DNA from: Natronococcus sp. AD-5
GTDB lineage: Archaea > Halobacteriota > Halobacteria > Halobacteriales > Natrialbaceae
Direction: 5' to 3'
DNA: 64,000 nucleotides
NCBI RefSeq assembly: GCF_030734285.1
Contig: NZ_CP132295.1
Coordinates: 372,001 to 436,000, forward strand
This document shows, one piece after another, positions 26,536-35,096 of this stretch. The position numbers and the translations under genes were made by a program. The notes below the pieces were generated by a model. The model did no database searches. It worked only from the letters and a program-made list of their open reading frames with translations, and had not been told where the DNA came from. The stretch's first letter is position 1. Each line of letters begins with the position of its first letter.

Positions 26536-27936
26536 TCACTGCCAGAGGTTCGGTACGTACCGTCCGAAATAGGGTATCTCCTGTGCCGCGGGCGAGAGGG
26601 AGAACAGGACGAGGCCGAGGCCGGTCCAGGCGAAGACGATCACCCACTCGTACGGCCAGACGAGTTCCGACGGTCCGCCGGGAAGGTACAGGAAGATGAG
26701 AAACGCCGTGAGGACGAACGCCGCGGCTCCGACTGCGTATCCCGCGGGAACTCTGTACGGTCGGTCCATCTCCGGTTCGCGACGTCGGAGGACGAGGAAC
26801 GAAACCGCCACGAGGAACCACGCGACGACGATCCCTAACCCGCCCGCGTTGATGATCCAGGTGAGCATCTGCTCGCCGAAAAACGGCGCGAGCACCGAAA
26901 GGACCCCGATGAGCAGGATCGCGTTACTCGGCGTGTTGTACGTCGGATGGACATTCGAAAGGGAGCCCGGAAGCATTCCCGATTCCGAAAGCGCGTAGAT
27001 CGCCCGACTCCCGCCGATGATAAACGCGTTCCAACTCGTCAGGATCCCGGCGATACCCGCGATAGCCATGATCTGGCCAATCCGGTCGCTACCGAAGAGC
27101 GTCGCCATGGCCGCTGCGGCCGGAAGTGGACTTTCGACGAGCTGGGTTCCCGGCATCGCCCGACTCGCCCCCCAGATGACGGCGATGTAAAAGAGCGCAG
27201 CGAAGACGACGGACGCGAGAATCAGCATTCCGAGCGATCCCGAGGAGAAATCGATTTCTTCGGCCGATTGCGGGATGACGTCGAAGCCGACGAACATGAA
27301 CGGCGTCATGAGGGTGACGGCGAAGATACCCGCGACACCCGCCGTTATCGGCGGATCGGGCGAAGGTTCGCCGCCAGCGATCGATCCTGCAACGAGCGTA
27401 ATTCCCGCTAATCCGATTACGACGGTCATAATGACCTGAAATTGGGCTGCCGGGCGAATGCCGAGATAGTTCAATCCCGTCATCCCGGCCGCACCGACGA
27501 TACCGACGAGGATCCACGTGGCGTAAACGGGTTCGCCAGCTATCTGCCATAATTCGATCGTGTTGAACCCTGGCACGACGAACGCCATCGCAGACGGGAG
27601 CGCGACCGCTTCGAACGCTACCACGGCCACGTATCCAAACGTGATCGCCCACGTACAAATGAACGAACCGATCGGTCCGAGTGCGCGCAAGCTGTACACG
27701 TGTTCGCCGCCCGCGAACGGCATCGCCGCTGCCAGTTCGCCGTACACCAAGGCGACGATGCATACGATAAACCCGCCGAGCACGAACGCTAAAATCGCCC
27801 CTACTGGGCCGCCTTGAAGTATCCAGTCTCCGGTCAGGATGATCCACCCCCACCCGATCATCGCACCGAACGACAGCACGAGTACGTCGCGCCGCGAAAG
27901 AACTTTCGCGAGCTCGCTCGTTTCCGGTTCGGCCAT
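26536..27936 (-). CDS. APC-family amino acid permease
   Basis: 466 aa, about 12 membrane segments. APC features: SFGAMIGWGWIILTGDWILQ (unwound TM1 glycine motif), PFAGGEHVYSLRALGPIGSF, GFDVIPQSAEEIDF (the conserved TM6 region) and RRREPEMDRPYRVP near the C-terminus. It lies between the aminotransferase and the biotin carboxylase gene, which suggests import of an amino acid or lactam used by the 5-oxoprolinase-like set; substrate is inferred. Confidence 0.9.
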   Translation of the reverse strand: MAEPETSELAKVLSRRDVLVLSFGAMIGWGWIILTGDWILQGGPVGAILAFVLGGFIVCIVALVYGELAAAMPFAGGEHVYSLRALGPIGSFICTWAITFGYVAVVAFEAVALPSAMAFVVPGFNTIELWQIAGEPVYATWILVGIVGAAGMTGLNYLGIRPAAQFQVIMTVVIGLAGITLVAGSIAGGEPSPDPPITAGVAGIFAVTLMTPFMFVGFDVIPQSAEEIDFSSGSLGMLILASVVFAALFYIAVIWGASRAMPGTQLVESPLPAAAAMATLFGSDRIGQIMAIAGIAGILTSWNAFIIGGSRAIYALSESGMLPGSLSNVHPTYNTPSNAILLIGVLSVLAPFFGEQMLTWIINAGGLGIVVAWFLVAVSFLVLRRREPEMDRPYRVPAGYAVGAAAFVLTAFLIFLYLPGGPSELVWPYEWVIVFAWTGLGLVLFSLSPAAQEIPYFGRYVPNLWQ

Positions 27937-28093
27937 TATAATCGTGACAAATCTCCTTTCGAAAGGTTAGTTCCGCACCCTGCACTTGCCGGAATCTGAC
28001 GTAACTCCGTACGTTCTGGCGGTTTCTATCGAATGTGGTTCTTCGACGGATCCGAGAAACGACGCGCCCCCGATCCGCCGCGAGAGCATTCCT

Positions 28094-29440
28094 TCAGTCG
28101 AGTCCGTCGAACTGCTCGTCGAGATACTTGGTCGTGTGTTCGTTCTCGCGGAACCGCTCGTCCCCGAGCACGGCAAGGTGGAACGGAATCGTCGTCGAGA
28201 TCCCCTCGACATCGGCCTCCTCGAGCGCGCGTCGACCCCGCTCGAGGACTTCGTCGCGATGCTCGCCGAAGACGACGTACTTGCCGACGAGCGAGTCGTA
28301 GTACGGGCTGATCCGATTGCCCTGGTCGACGCCGTCGTCGACGCGAACGCCCATCCCGGTCGGCGGGCGGTACGTCTCTAGCGTGCCGGGCGTGGGCGAG
28401 AAATCGGCCGACGGATCTTCGGCGTTGATGCGGAACTCCATCGCCGCGCCGCGGGGCTCGACCGCGTCCTGTTCGAAGTCGAGTTCCTCGCCCGCGGCGA
28501 TGCGGAGCTGCCACTTGACGAGGTCGATCCCCGTCGCGACCTCGGTGACCGTGTGTTCGACCTGGATGCGGGCGTTGACCTCGAGGAAGTAGAACTCGCC
28601 GTCTTCGTAGAGGAACTCGACGGTCCCGGCGTTGACGTAGCCGGCCTCGGAAACGCCCTTGCAGGCGACGGTACAGAGCTCTTCGCGCGTCTCGCCGTCG
28701 AGCGACGGCGACGGCGTCTCCTCGATGAGCTTCTGCTGGCGGCGCTGGACCGAGCAGTCGCGCTCGTACAGGTGCCGGGCGTTGCCGTGCGTATCGACGA
28801 GTACCTGTACCTCGATGTGCCGCGGGTTCTCCAGGAACTTCTCGACGTAGACCTCGGGATTGTCGAAGTACGCCTCTCCCTCGCGCTTGGCCTCCTCGAG
28901 CGCGTCTTCGATCTCGTTCTCCTCGTCGACGACTTTGAGGCCGCGACCGCCGCCGCCGCCGTCGGCTTTGACGGCGACCGGATACCCGTGCTCGTCGGCG
29001 AAGGCGCGTACGCGATCCGGAGAATCGACGGTGTCGTCGGTCCCAGGAACGACCGGGACGTCCGCCTGTCGCATGAGGGCTCGGGCCTTCGTTTTCTCGC
29101 CGAAGTCGGCCATGACGTCCGCCGGGGGGCCGATCCAGGCGACCTCCGACCGCTCGACGCGGCGGGCGAACTCCTCGTTCTCGGCGAGGAACCCGTAGCC
29201 CGGGTGGATCGCCTCCGCGTCGGTCTCGCGGGCGTCCTCGAGGAGGGCCTCGCCGTCGAGGTAGCTCTTTCTGGCCGGCGACGAGCCGATATGATAGGTG
29301 ACGTCGGCGTGGCGGACGTGCTTCGCCGTCTCGTCGGCGTCGCTGTAGACGCCGACAGTTTCGACGCCGAGTTCCCGAGCGGCCTGTATTACCCGGACCG
29401 CGATCTCCCCGCGGTTCGCGACGAGTATCCTGTCGAACAT
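28094..29440 (-). CDS. Biotin carboxylase subunit (AccC-like)
   Basis: 448 aa from [23 protein letters not shown]-grasp biotin carboxylase: [14 protein letters not shown], glycine loop [70 protein letters not shown]. Length equals free-standing AccC. The TATA-like ACTTAAGTT at about 29463 gives a leaderless start at 29440. Divergent from pxpB and near a BCCP gene; with these it forms the domain set of urea carboxylase (BC, AHS1, AHS2, BCCP) in separate genes. No carboxyltransferase of the PCC/ACC type is nearby. Confidence 0.93.
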   Translation of the reverse strand: MFDRILVANRGEIAVRVIQAARELGVETVGVYSDADETAKHVRHADVTYHIGSSPARKSYLDGEALLEDARETDAEAIHPGYGFLAENEEFARRVERSEVAWIGPPADVMADFGEKTKARALMRQADVPVVPGTDDTVDSPDRVRAFADEHGYPVAVKADGGGGGRGLKVVDEENEIEDALEEAKREGEAYFDNPEVYVEKFLENPRHIEVQVLVDTHGNARHLYERDCSVQRRQQKLIEETPSPSLDGETREELCTVACKGVSEAGYVNAGTVEFLYEDGEFYFLEVNARIQVEHTVTEVATGIDLVKWQLRIAAGEELDFEQDAVEPRGAAMEFRINAEDPSADFSPTPGTLETYRPPTGMGVRVDDGVDQGNRISPYYDSLVGKYVVFGEHRDEVLERGRRALEEADVEGISTTIPFHLAVLGDERFRENEHTTKYLDEQFDGLD

Positions 29441-29610
29441 CGTTTGTAACTCGGTGGCACGGAACTTAAGTGGAAACCCGGTTACGACGAGCAACGAATT
29501 GCCCGTTCGCGACACCGTCGGTAGCACGTATCACACATTCGGCGATTATCGAATCACGGGTCCCTCCCTGCGGTGGACGATAGACTCGCCGATCCGGTCC
29601 ACCGGCACCG

Positions 29611-29635
29611 TTAATATATCACACGGTGACGTGTG
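29611..29635 (+). promoter_or_regulatory. pxpBC promoter with inverted repeat
   Basis: TATA-like TTAATATAT (29611-29619) about 28 bp before the pxpB ATG, followed by perfect 6-4-6 palindrome CACACG-GTGA-CGTGTG (29620-29635) between TATA and start. Repression of a leaderless transcript from this position is plausible. Confidence 0.5.
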
Positions 29636-29643
29636 CCACACCA

Positions 29644-30549
29644 ATGACCGAAGCGCGAATCGAGCGCACGGAACTCCCGGAACCCCGGTACGAGTTCGGC
29701 GGCGACGATCACGTGTTCGTCGAACTCGACGAGGCGATGAGTTTCGACGCCAATTTCCAGGCGATGGCGATCACGCAGCAGATCGGCGAGCGCGACATCG
29801 AGGGCATCGTCGAGATCTGCCCCGCCAACGCCTCGTACATGATACGGTTCGACCCCGACGTCATCCGTCCCGACGCGATGGTCGACGAGTTACGAGAGAT
29901 CGCCGCGGAAACGGACATCGAGGAGTACTCCTGGAAGACGCGCATCGTCGACGTTCCCGTTCTCTTTCAGGATCCCTGGACGCACGAGACGCTCATGGAG
30001 TTCCGCGATCGCCATCAGGACCCCGACGCGACGGACCTCGAGTACTCCGCGCGGATCAACGGCCTCGACGGAGCCGAGGAGTTCATCGACGCCTTCGTCG
30101 GCGCGCCGCACATGACCACGATGGTCGGGTTCGTTCCCGGACTCCCGTGGTGCTTTCAGATGGTCCCGCGAAGCGAGCAACTCGAGGTTCCCAAGTACGA
30201 GCAACCCAGGACCAACACGCCGAGCCGGGCGGTCGGATTCGGCGGCGCATTTTCGGTCATCTATCCGGTCCAGGGGGCGGGCGGCTACCAGCTGTACGGG
30301 CGGACGCCGATCGAGGTACTGGACGCCGACCAGCGGCTCCCAGACTTCCAGGAGTCGATCGTCTTCCCCAATCCCGGAGACATCCTGAACTACCGGCCCA
30401 TCGATCGAGACGAGTACGACGCGGTGCGCGAGGAGGTCGAAGCCGGAACCTACGAGTACACGACCGCGGCGGTCGAGTTCTCACCCGAGGAGTTCTTCGA
30501 GACTCCACACGAGTACAACGAGGAGATAACGGAGGTGCTGTACCGATGA
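29644..30549 (+). CDS. pxpB: 5-oxoprolinase subunit B / KipI-AHS1 family
   Basis: 301 aa from MTEARIERTELPEPRYEFGG. Cyclophilin-like AHS1 domain: MTTMVGFVPGLPWCFQMVPR, EVPKYEQPRTNTPSRAVGFG, VYPVQG-like IYPVQGAGGYQLYGRTPIEV. It is longer than bacterial KipI. Translation is coupled to pxpC (ATGA overlap). With PxpA and PxpC it cleaves 5-oxoproline using ATP; the same fold is part of urea carboxylase/allophanate enzymes, which matters here because biotin genes flank it. Confidence 0.88.
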   Translation: MTEARIERTELPEPRYEFGGDDHVFVELDEAMSFDANFQAMAITQQIGERDIEGIVEICPANASYMIRFDPDVIRPDAMVDELREIAAETDIEEYSWKTRIVDVPVLFQDPWTHETLMEFRDRHQDPDATDLEYSARINGLDGAEEFIDAFVGAPHMTTMVGFVPGLPWCFQMVPRSEQLEVPKYEQPRTNTPSRAVGFGGAFSVIYPVQGAGGYQLYGRTPIEVLDADQRLPDFQESIVFPNPGDILNYRPIDRDEYDAVREEVEAGTYEYTTAAVEFSPEEFFETPHEYNEEITEVLYR

Positions 30550-31514
30550 TCACCGTTCTCGACGGCGGTATCTCGACGACGGTGCAGGACCTCGGTCGAT
30601 TCGGCCAGTACCACATCGGAATGCCGCCCTCCGGTGCCATGGATCTGTTCTCGCACGAGGTGGCAAACGCCCTCGTCGGCAACGACTCCGAGGCGGCCAC
30701 CGTGGAGATGACCTACGGCGGGGCCGACCTCCGGTTCGAGGGGGACGCTGTCGTCGCGCTCGCGGGTGCGGAGATGCCCGCCCGCGTCGACGGCGACGAG
30801 ATTCCCACGCACGAGGCGGTGCGGGTCGAGAGCGGACAGAAACTGGAGACCGACTTCACCACGACGGGGGCGCGAACGTACCTCGCCGTCGCCGGCGGAA
30901 TTGACGTCCCCGAGGTGATGGGCAGTAAATCGACCTACACGCTGGTCGGAATCGGCGGCCACGAGGGCCGAACGCTCGAGGAGGGCGACGAACTAGCGAT
31001 CGGCGAGAACGGCGTCGACCGCGAGGCCGTGATCGGTAACAGCGCCCCCGAAGCGCGACTCCGGGATTTCGAGGAGATCGACAGCGTTCGCATCGTCGTC
31101 GGACTCTGCGATTACCGGCTCACCGACGAGAGTCGGGAGCGACTCTGCGAGATCGACTGGAAGGTGACGCCAGAGGCGGATCGAGTCGGCTACCGACTCG
31201 AGGGTCCGGAACTCGAGTTCGTCGAGCGCGAACAGCCGTTCGGCGCGGGAACCGATCCGTCGAACGTCGTCGACGTCGGCTACCCGATTGGCTCGATCCA
31301 GCTGCCGCAGAAGCCGATCGTATTGATGCGAGACGCCGTGACCGGCGGCGGATACGCGACCGTCGCGACGGTGATCAGCACGGACCGCGACCTGCTCGCC
31401 CAGGTGCGCACCCACCAGACCGTCCGCTTCGACGCCGTCACGGTCGACGAGGCGCTCGAGGCTCGCGAGGCGGCCCAGGCGGACCTCGACGCGATCCGGG
31501 ACGCACTCGAGTGA
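30546..31514 (+). CDS. pxpC: 5-oxoprolinase subunit C / KipA-AHS2 family
   Basis: 322 aa from MITVLDGGISTTVQDLGRFG. AHS2/carboxyltransferase-C signatures: GRFGQYHIGMPPSGAMDLFS, LVGNDSEAATVEMTYGG, TYLAVAGGIDVPEVMGSKST, SDGV-like region replaced by DPSNVVDVGYPIGSIQLP, and MRDAVTGGGYATVATVIS. Overlaps pxpB by 4 bp; the two are subunits of one enzyme. Followed by a BCCP gene 121 bp on. Confidence 0.88.
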   Translation: MITVLDGGISTTVQDLGRFGQYHIGMPPSGAMDLFSHEVANALVGNDSEAATVEMTYGGADLRFEGDAVVALAGAEMPARVDGDEIPTHEAVRVESGQKLETDFTTTGARTYLAVAGGIDVPEVMGSKSTYTLVGIGGHEGRTLEEGDELAIGENGVDREAVIGNSAPEARLRDFEEIDSVRIVVGLCDYRLTDESRERLCEIDWKVTPEADRVGYRLEGPELEFVEREQPFGAGTDPSNVVDVGYPIGSIQLPQKPIVLMRDAVTGGGYATVATVISTDRDLLAQVRTHQTVRFDAVTVDEALEAREAAQADLDAIRDALE

Positions 31515-31605
31515 CGCCGTCGTCAACCCGTCCGACCAATAGTAGTTTACGAACGCGCCCGTGAGCGGTTCGAAGCCGCCGAAATCCGACGGACCGGCGT
31601 CAACG

Positions 31606-31614
31606 ATTAAATAG
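31606..31614 (+). promoter_or_regulatory. BCCP gene promoter
   Basis: TTAAATAGT about 26 bp before ATG 31636 implies a separate, leaderless transcript for the BCCP gene. ACACACGTG at 31625-31633 echoes the pxpB operator arm. Confidence 0.4.
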
Positions 31615-31635
31615 TGAGAGAACAACACACGTGGT

Positions 31636-31884
31636 ATGACGACCGAACACGTGACCGCTCCGATGCCCGGCGTATTTTATCGACAACCGGATCCGGAGGA
31701 TCCACCGTTCGTGGAGGTCGGCGACGACGTGAGCGAGGGCGACAAAGTGGCGGTCGTCGGGGTGATGAAGAACTTCCACGACGTCACGGCGTCGCACGAC
31801 GGAACCGTGACCGACATTCTGGTCGACAACGAGGCGGAGATCGAAGCCGAACAGGAACTAATCGAACTGACGGTCGACGAGTGA
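31636..31884 (+). CDS. Biotin carboxyl carrier protein (short)
   Basis: 82 aa biotinyl domain: APMPGVFYRQPDPEDPPFVE, VGDDVSEGDKVAVVGVMKNF, GTVTDILVDNEAEIEAEQEL. The biotin-accepting lysine is Lys45 in VMKN, where AccB proteins have (A/V)MKM. It lacks the Pro/Ala-rich N-terminal arm of AccB and resembles the carrier domain at the end of urea carboxylase. Its partner is presumably the biotin carboxylase at 28094-29440. Confidence 0.88.
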   Translation: MTTEHVTAPMPGVFYRQPDPEDPPFVEVGDDVSEGDKVAVVGVMKNFHDVTASHDGTVTDILVDNEAEIEAEQELIELTVDE

Positions 31885-32433
31885 CGAGCCGGATTATCAC
31901 CGCCGGAGCGGCTGATCAGGACCGACAGGCTGCCACTCGTTCATCCCTGATCGCGGGCCACGCTCGGTCGAAAACGCTCGACGTACACCGTTAGTGGTCG
32001 GCGACGCTCCGTATCTACGGAGAAAATAGGCCGAGCGCCTCGGGGATCGGCCTCGAGGCGGCCCACAGGTAGAATAATCCGAGGCAGTTTACGAATCTTT
32101 TAACGGGAGACGATGTGGATAGCGGGTATATTATATTTTGCCAACGGGGAACGTGATTCTCGTCGAACGCAGCCGCGTTATCGGAAGGGCGAGAGATAAT
32201 CGAGCGTGACGTTTCCCTGACCGTAAACGGAACTGAACACGAACTAACCGTCGAACGATCGATACCGAACGCGTGCTCCGGAGCGTGCTCGGACTGGACG
32301 CGGACTGAGGGATCGAACCAATAGCCCCTACTCTCGAACCAGAGGGTACAACGTTCGTCACCGAAATCAATTGGAGAACACCGAGAGACCTCCGCTCCAC
32401 AAAGATAAAGAGATCCGGCGGAGATCGTTATAT
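31885..32433. other. Intergenic region with a CoxS-like scrap
   Basis: 549 bp between the BCCP gene and pxpA. AT-rich segments at 32090-32145; one fragment resembling the N-terminus of a molybdenum hydroxylase small subunit (32157-32330). No intact gene. Confidence 0.5.
32157..32330 (+). pseudogene. Fragment of a [2Fe-2S] molybdenum hydroxylase small subunit
   Basis: After a TGA at 32154 the frame reads LSEGREIIERDVSLTVNGTE, HELTVERSIP and then diverges; the adjacent frame continues RTIDTERVLRSVLGLDAD-stop. This matches the start of CoxS/XdhC-type subunits (xxSLTVNGxxHExxVxxxxTLLxVLRxxLGL) just before the cysteine motif, which is missing. The match is short, so the call is tentative. Confidence 0.35.
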
Positions 32434-33213
32434 ATGGTAGCAATTGACATCAACTGTGACATGGGGGAGAGCTTCGGCAACTACTCCATGGGACGCGACG
32501 TGGAAGTCATGCCGTACATCACGTCGGCCAACGTGGCGGGCGGCTTCCACGCCGGCGATCCGCACGTGATGCGCGAGACGGTCGCGCTGGCCGAGGAGCA
32601 CGGCGTCGGCATCGGCGCTCATCCCGGTCTGCCGGACATGATGGGGTTCGGACGGCGGAAGATGGACGCGACGCCACGGGAAGTGCGCGACTACGTCGTC
32701 TATCAGCTCGGCGCACTCACCGGCTTCGCCGAGCGGGCCGGGGCCGAGGTGCAACACGTCAAACCCCACGGCGCGATGTACTCAATGCTCTCCGAAAGCG
32801 AAGACCACGCTCGAGCCGTCATGGAGGCTATTCTCGACGTCGACCCGAATCTGGTCTATCTGGCGACGGACATGAACATCTACGAAATTGCCGAGGAGTA
32901 CGACGAACTCGACGCGGTGTTCGAAGGATACGTCGACCTCGATTATCGCGCGGATCGCACCCTGATCGTCGAAAAGGAGATGACGGCAACCGACCCCGAA
33001 TTGGCGGCCGACAGAGCCGTGAGCATCGCGAACCGGGGCGAAGTCGAGTCCGTCGACGGGACGACGATCGACGTCCCCGCCGATAGTCTCTGCATTCACG
33101 GTGATTCCCCTAATTCCGTGGAAGTACTCGAGACGATCCACGAGCGCTTCGAGGAGGAAGGGATTGAACTGAAACGACTCGACGAACTGGTGGCGTCATC
33201 AGCCCGCAGCTAG
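32434..33213 (+). CDS. pxpA: 5-oxoprolinase subunit A (LamB/YcsF family)
   Basis: 259 aa from MVAIDINCDMGESFGNYSMG. Family motifs: DINCDMGESFG, ITSANVAGGFHAGDPHVMRE, GIGAHPGLPDMMGFGRRKMD, HVKPHGAMYSML, VFEGYVDLDYRADRTLI and CIHGDSPNS. It is the catalytic-type subunit acting with PxpB and PxpC on 5-oxoproline. It is separated from pxpBC by the BCCP gene and a 549-bp gap, so it probably has its own promoter. Confidence 0.93.
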   Translation: MVAIDINCDMGESFGNYSMGRDVEVMPYITSANVAGGFHAGDPHVMRETVALAEEHGVGIGAHPGLPDMMGFGRRKMDATPREVRDYVVYQLGALTGFAERAGAEVQHVKPHGAMYSMLSESEDHARAVMEAILDVDPNLVYLATDMNIYEIAEEYDELDAVFEGYVDLDYRADRTLIVEKEMTATDPELAADRAVSIANRGEVESVDGTTIDVPADSLCIHGDSPNSVEVLETIHERFEEEGIELKRLDELVASSARS

Positions 33214-33250
33214 CTCGTCAGTCGTACGGATGTGCCTCCATAGAGATACG

Positions 33251-33712
33251 TCACCACGGGAGTAACGTTCGCAGCCCGCTCCCCATGAGACCGCCGACGA
33301 GACCGTCGACGGCGGTAAGTAGCGCGAAGGCGAGTACGATCAGGACGACGGTGGCCAATCCGAGACCCGAGAACTGCGGACTGACGGGTCCGAGCGAGCT
33401 AAGCACCAGCAGCGGTGGTTCGTTGTACAATCCGAGCGTCACGCCCATTAGCGCCGTGATCATTCCCGCGATGCCGCCCACGACCGCGCTCGCGATCACC
33501 GCGTGAACGATGCCGGACGCGATCCGCCCGACGGCGTACGCCGCGACGAAACCGGCGACGGTTCCGCCGCCGATCCGACCGAGTAGCGGTACCATCAACG
33601 CGTTGAGGTTGACGAGGGCCCCCACGACAACGGCCGCAAGGACGATCCACTTGTCGATCGCCTCGAGTAGAACCCCCGTCTCCGTGAAATCATACGACTC
33701 GTATTCGTTCAT
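33251..33712 (-). CDS. Small haloarchaeal membrane protein (DUF5518-like)
   Basis: 153 aa. A short acidic N-terminus then three to four membrane segments rich in Gly/Ala (VLAAVVVGALVNLNALMVPL, GGGTVAGFVAAYAVGRIASG, ASAVVGGIAGMITALMGVTL, TVVLIVLAFALLTAVDGLVG). The Gly-zipper pattern with a conserved soluble N-terminus recalls DUF5518, an assignment from memory. Last gene of the DUF6230 operon, 54 bp downstream of the repeat protein gene. Confidence 0.65.
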   Translation of the reverse strand: MNEYESYDFTETGVLLEAIDKWIVLAAVVVGALVNLNALMVPLLGRIGGGTVAGFVAAYAVGRIASGIVHAVIASAVVGGIAGMITALMGVTLGLYNEPPLLVLSSLGPVSPQFSGLGLATVVLIVLAFALLTAVDGLVGGLMGSGLRTLLPW

Positions 33713-33766
33713 ATTTGATGAATCCTGTGTAATCGAAAAATGTCGCGCCGGTAGTGCGAATATCTC

Positions 33767-35056
33767 TCACGATCCCGGAAGATCCGCCGTCGATGCGGTC
33801 GTCTCGTGAAGGGAATCGGTGTCGTCTTCTGAATCTCCGGCGTCGTCGTCCGTTTCGTCAGCGGTTTCGTCGGTTTCGTTGGTCGCGTCGTCGACCGACT
33901 CCTCGGTATCGTCGACCGTTTCATCGCTGGTATCTTCGGCCTCGTTGAGGGTGTCGTCGGCCGACTCCTCGGCGTCATCGGCCGTTTCATCGGCGGATCC
34001 CTCGGTGTCGTTGACCGTTTCGCCGACTAACTCCTCGGTGTCGTTGGTCGTGTCGTCGCCGGTCTCTTCGATGTGATCGGTCGTTTCGACGATCGACTCT
34101 TCGGTGTCGTCGACCGTCTTCTCGGCAGTTTCTTCGGTCTCGTCGAGGGTGTCGTCGATTTTCTCTTCAGCGTCATCGACCGTCTTTTCGGTCTCCTCGA
34201 CCGTGTCATCGACCGCCTCGCCGACCGACTCTCCGGTGTTATTTACCGTTTCGTTGACCGACTCTCCGGTGTTATTTACCGTTTCGTTGACCGACTCTCC
34301 GGTATCGTCGACCGTTTCGTTGACCGACTCTCCGGTGTCGTCGACCGTTTCATCGACGGTGTCGTCGGTCTCGTTGAGGGTGTCGTCGACCGACTCCTCG
34401 GTATCATTGACCGCTTCATCGGTGTCGTTGGCCGTTTCGTCGGCGGTCTCTTCAGTGTCATCGACGATTTCATCGGCTGTCTCCTCGGTATCGTCAACCG
34501 ACTCTTCGGTATCATCGACGGCGTCGTCGCCAGTCCCGTCGATCCCTTCCGATACGCCGCTCGAGTTCTCGTCGCTGTCGTTACCCTCATCGACGTCGAA
34601 GCCGCCGGCGCTGGGAACCTCGGTATCCGGACCGACTTCGACGTGGTACCCGCTCGCCGAGAGCCCGTACGTCGTGATGGCGTCGGTGTTGACGACGACG
34701 TCCATCTGGTCGGTGGCGAAGCAGTCGTCGCGATCCGCGAGCCGGTTGAGCCCTTCGTTCTGGCGGTCGGTGTGTAACACTATCGTCGCTTCCGGCTGTG
34801 TCTGCTCGAGTTCGACTCGCCGGTTTTCGTCGAAGTAGATGGTAACGTCGTCGTAGCTCGCGTTCTGGACGATCACCTGGTTAGTGTCTTCCGTGAGCTG
34901 CTGGGCGCAGACGGTGCTGCCCTCGATCGAACCGAATTCGACTGTGACGCGGTCGCGCTCGGATTCCTGCGCGAGTGCCGGCGCCGTGCCGATCCCCGCG
35001 CCGATACTGCCGAGGACGACCAGCGCCGCGATGATGACCGTGCTCGTTCGGCTCAT
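33767..35056 (-). CDS. Exported protein with long 11-residue Thr/Asp/Glu repeats
   Basis: 429 aa from MSRTSTVIIAALVVLGSIGA. A Sec signal peptide (cleavage near ALA-QES, about 29) leads into a globular domain of about 30-150 with two cysteines (Cys50, Cys112) possibly disulphide-bonded. Residues 178-415 are about twenty units of an 11-residue repeat, roughly DDTEESVDETV, with hydrophobic V/A at a fixed place. An 11-residue period suits a right-handed coiled coil or LEA-like amphipathic helix. Units at DNA level are 33 bp and two are identical (34227-34292). A 101-codon upstream extension overlapping the DUF6114 gene is rejected. Confidence 0.8.
   Translation of the reverse strand: MSRTSTVIIAALVVLGSIGAGIGTAPALAQESERDRVTVEFGSIEGSTVCAQQLTEDTNQVIVQNASYDDVTIYFDENRRVELEQTQPEATIVLHTDRQNEGLNRLADRDDCFATDQMDVVVNTDAITTYGLSASGYHVEVGPDTEVPSAGGFDVDEGNDSDENSSGVSEGIDGTGDDAVDDTEESVDDTEETADEIVDDTEETADETANDTDEAVNDTEESVDDTLNETDDTVDETVDDTGESVNETVDDTGESVNETVNNTGESVNETVNNTGESVGEAVDDTVEETEKTVDDAEEKIDDTLDETEETAEKTVDDTEESIVETTDHIEETGDDTTNDTEELVGETVNDTEGSADETADDAEESADDTLNEAEDTSDETVDDTEESVDDATNETDETADETDDDAGDSEDDTDSLHETTASTADLPGS
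34227..34358. repeat. 33-bp tandem repeats inside the repeat-protein gene
   Basis: Four consecutive 33-bp units beginning GACTCTCCGGTGTTATTTAC. Units 1 and 2 are identical; units 3 and 4 differ by a few bases. They encode the NETV-(N/D)-(N/D)TGESV units and mark recent expansion. Confidence 0.75.
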
Positions 35057-35096
35057 GGGTCGGCCCGGTCGGTCGCTCGATGCCGTTGCAACCGTT

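Noticed and set aside
29454-30545. Long upstream extension of PxpC in its own frame
   Set aside because: It runs through pxpB in another frame with an Arg-rich product; the ATGA overlap at 30546 marks the real start.
34073-34838. Large plus-strand Ser/Val- or hydrophobic-rich frames opposite the repeat protein
   Set aside because: They arise from the reverse complement of GAC/GAG-rich repeats; the minus frame has signal peptide, globular domain and operon context.
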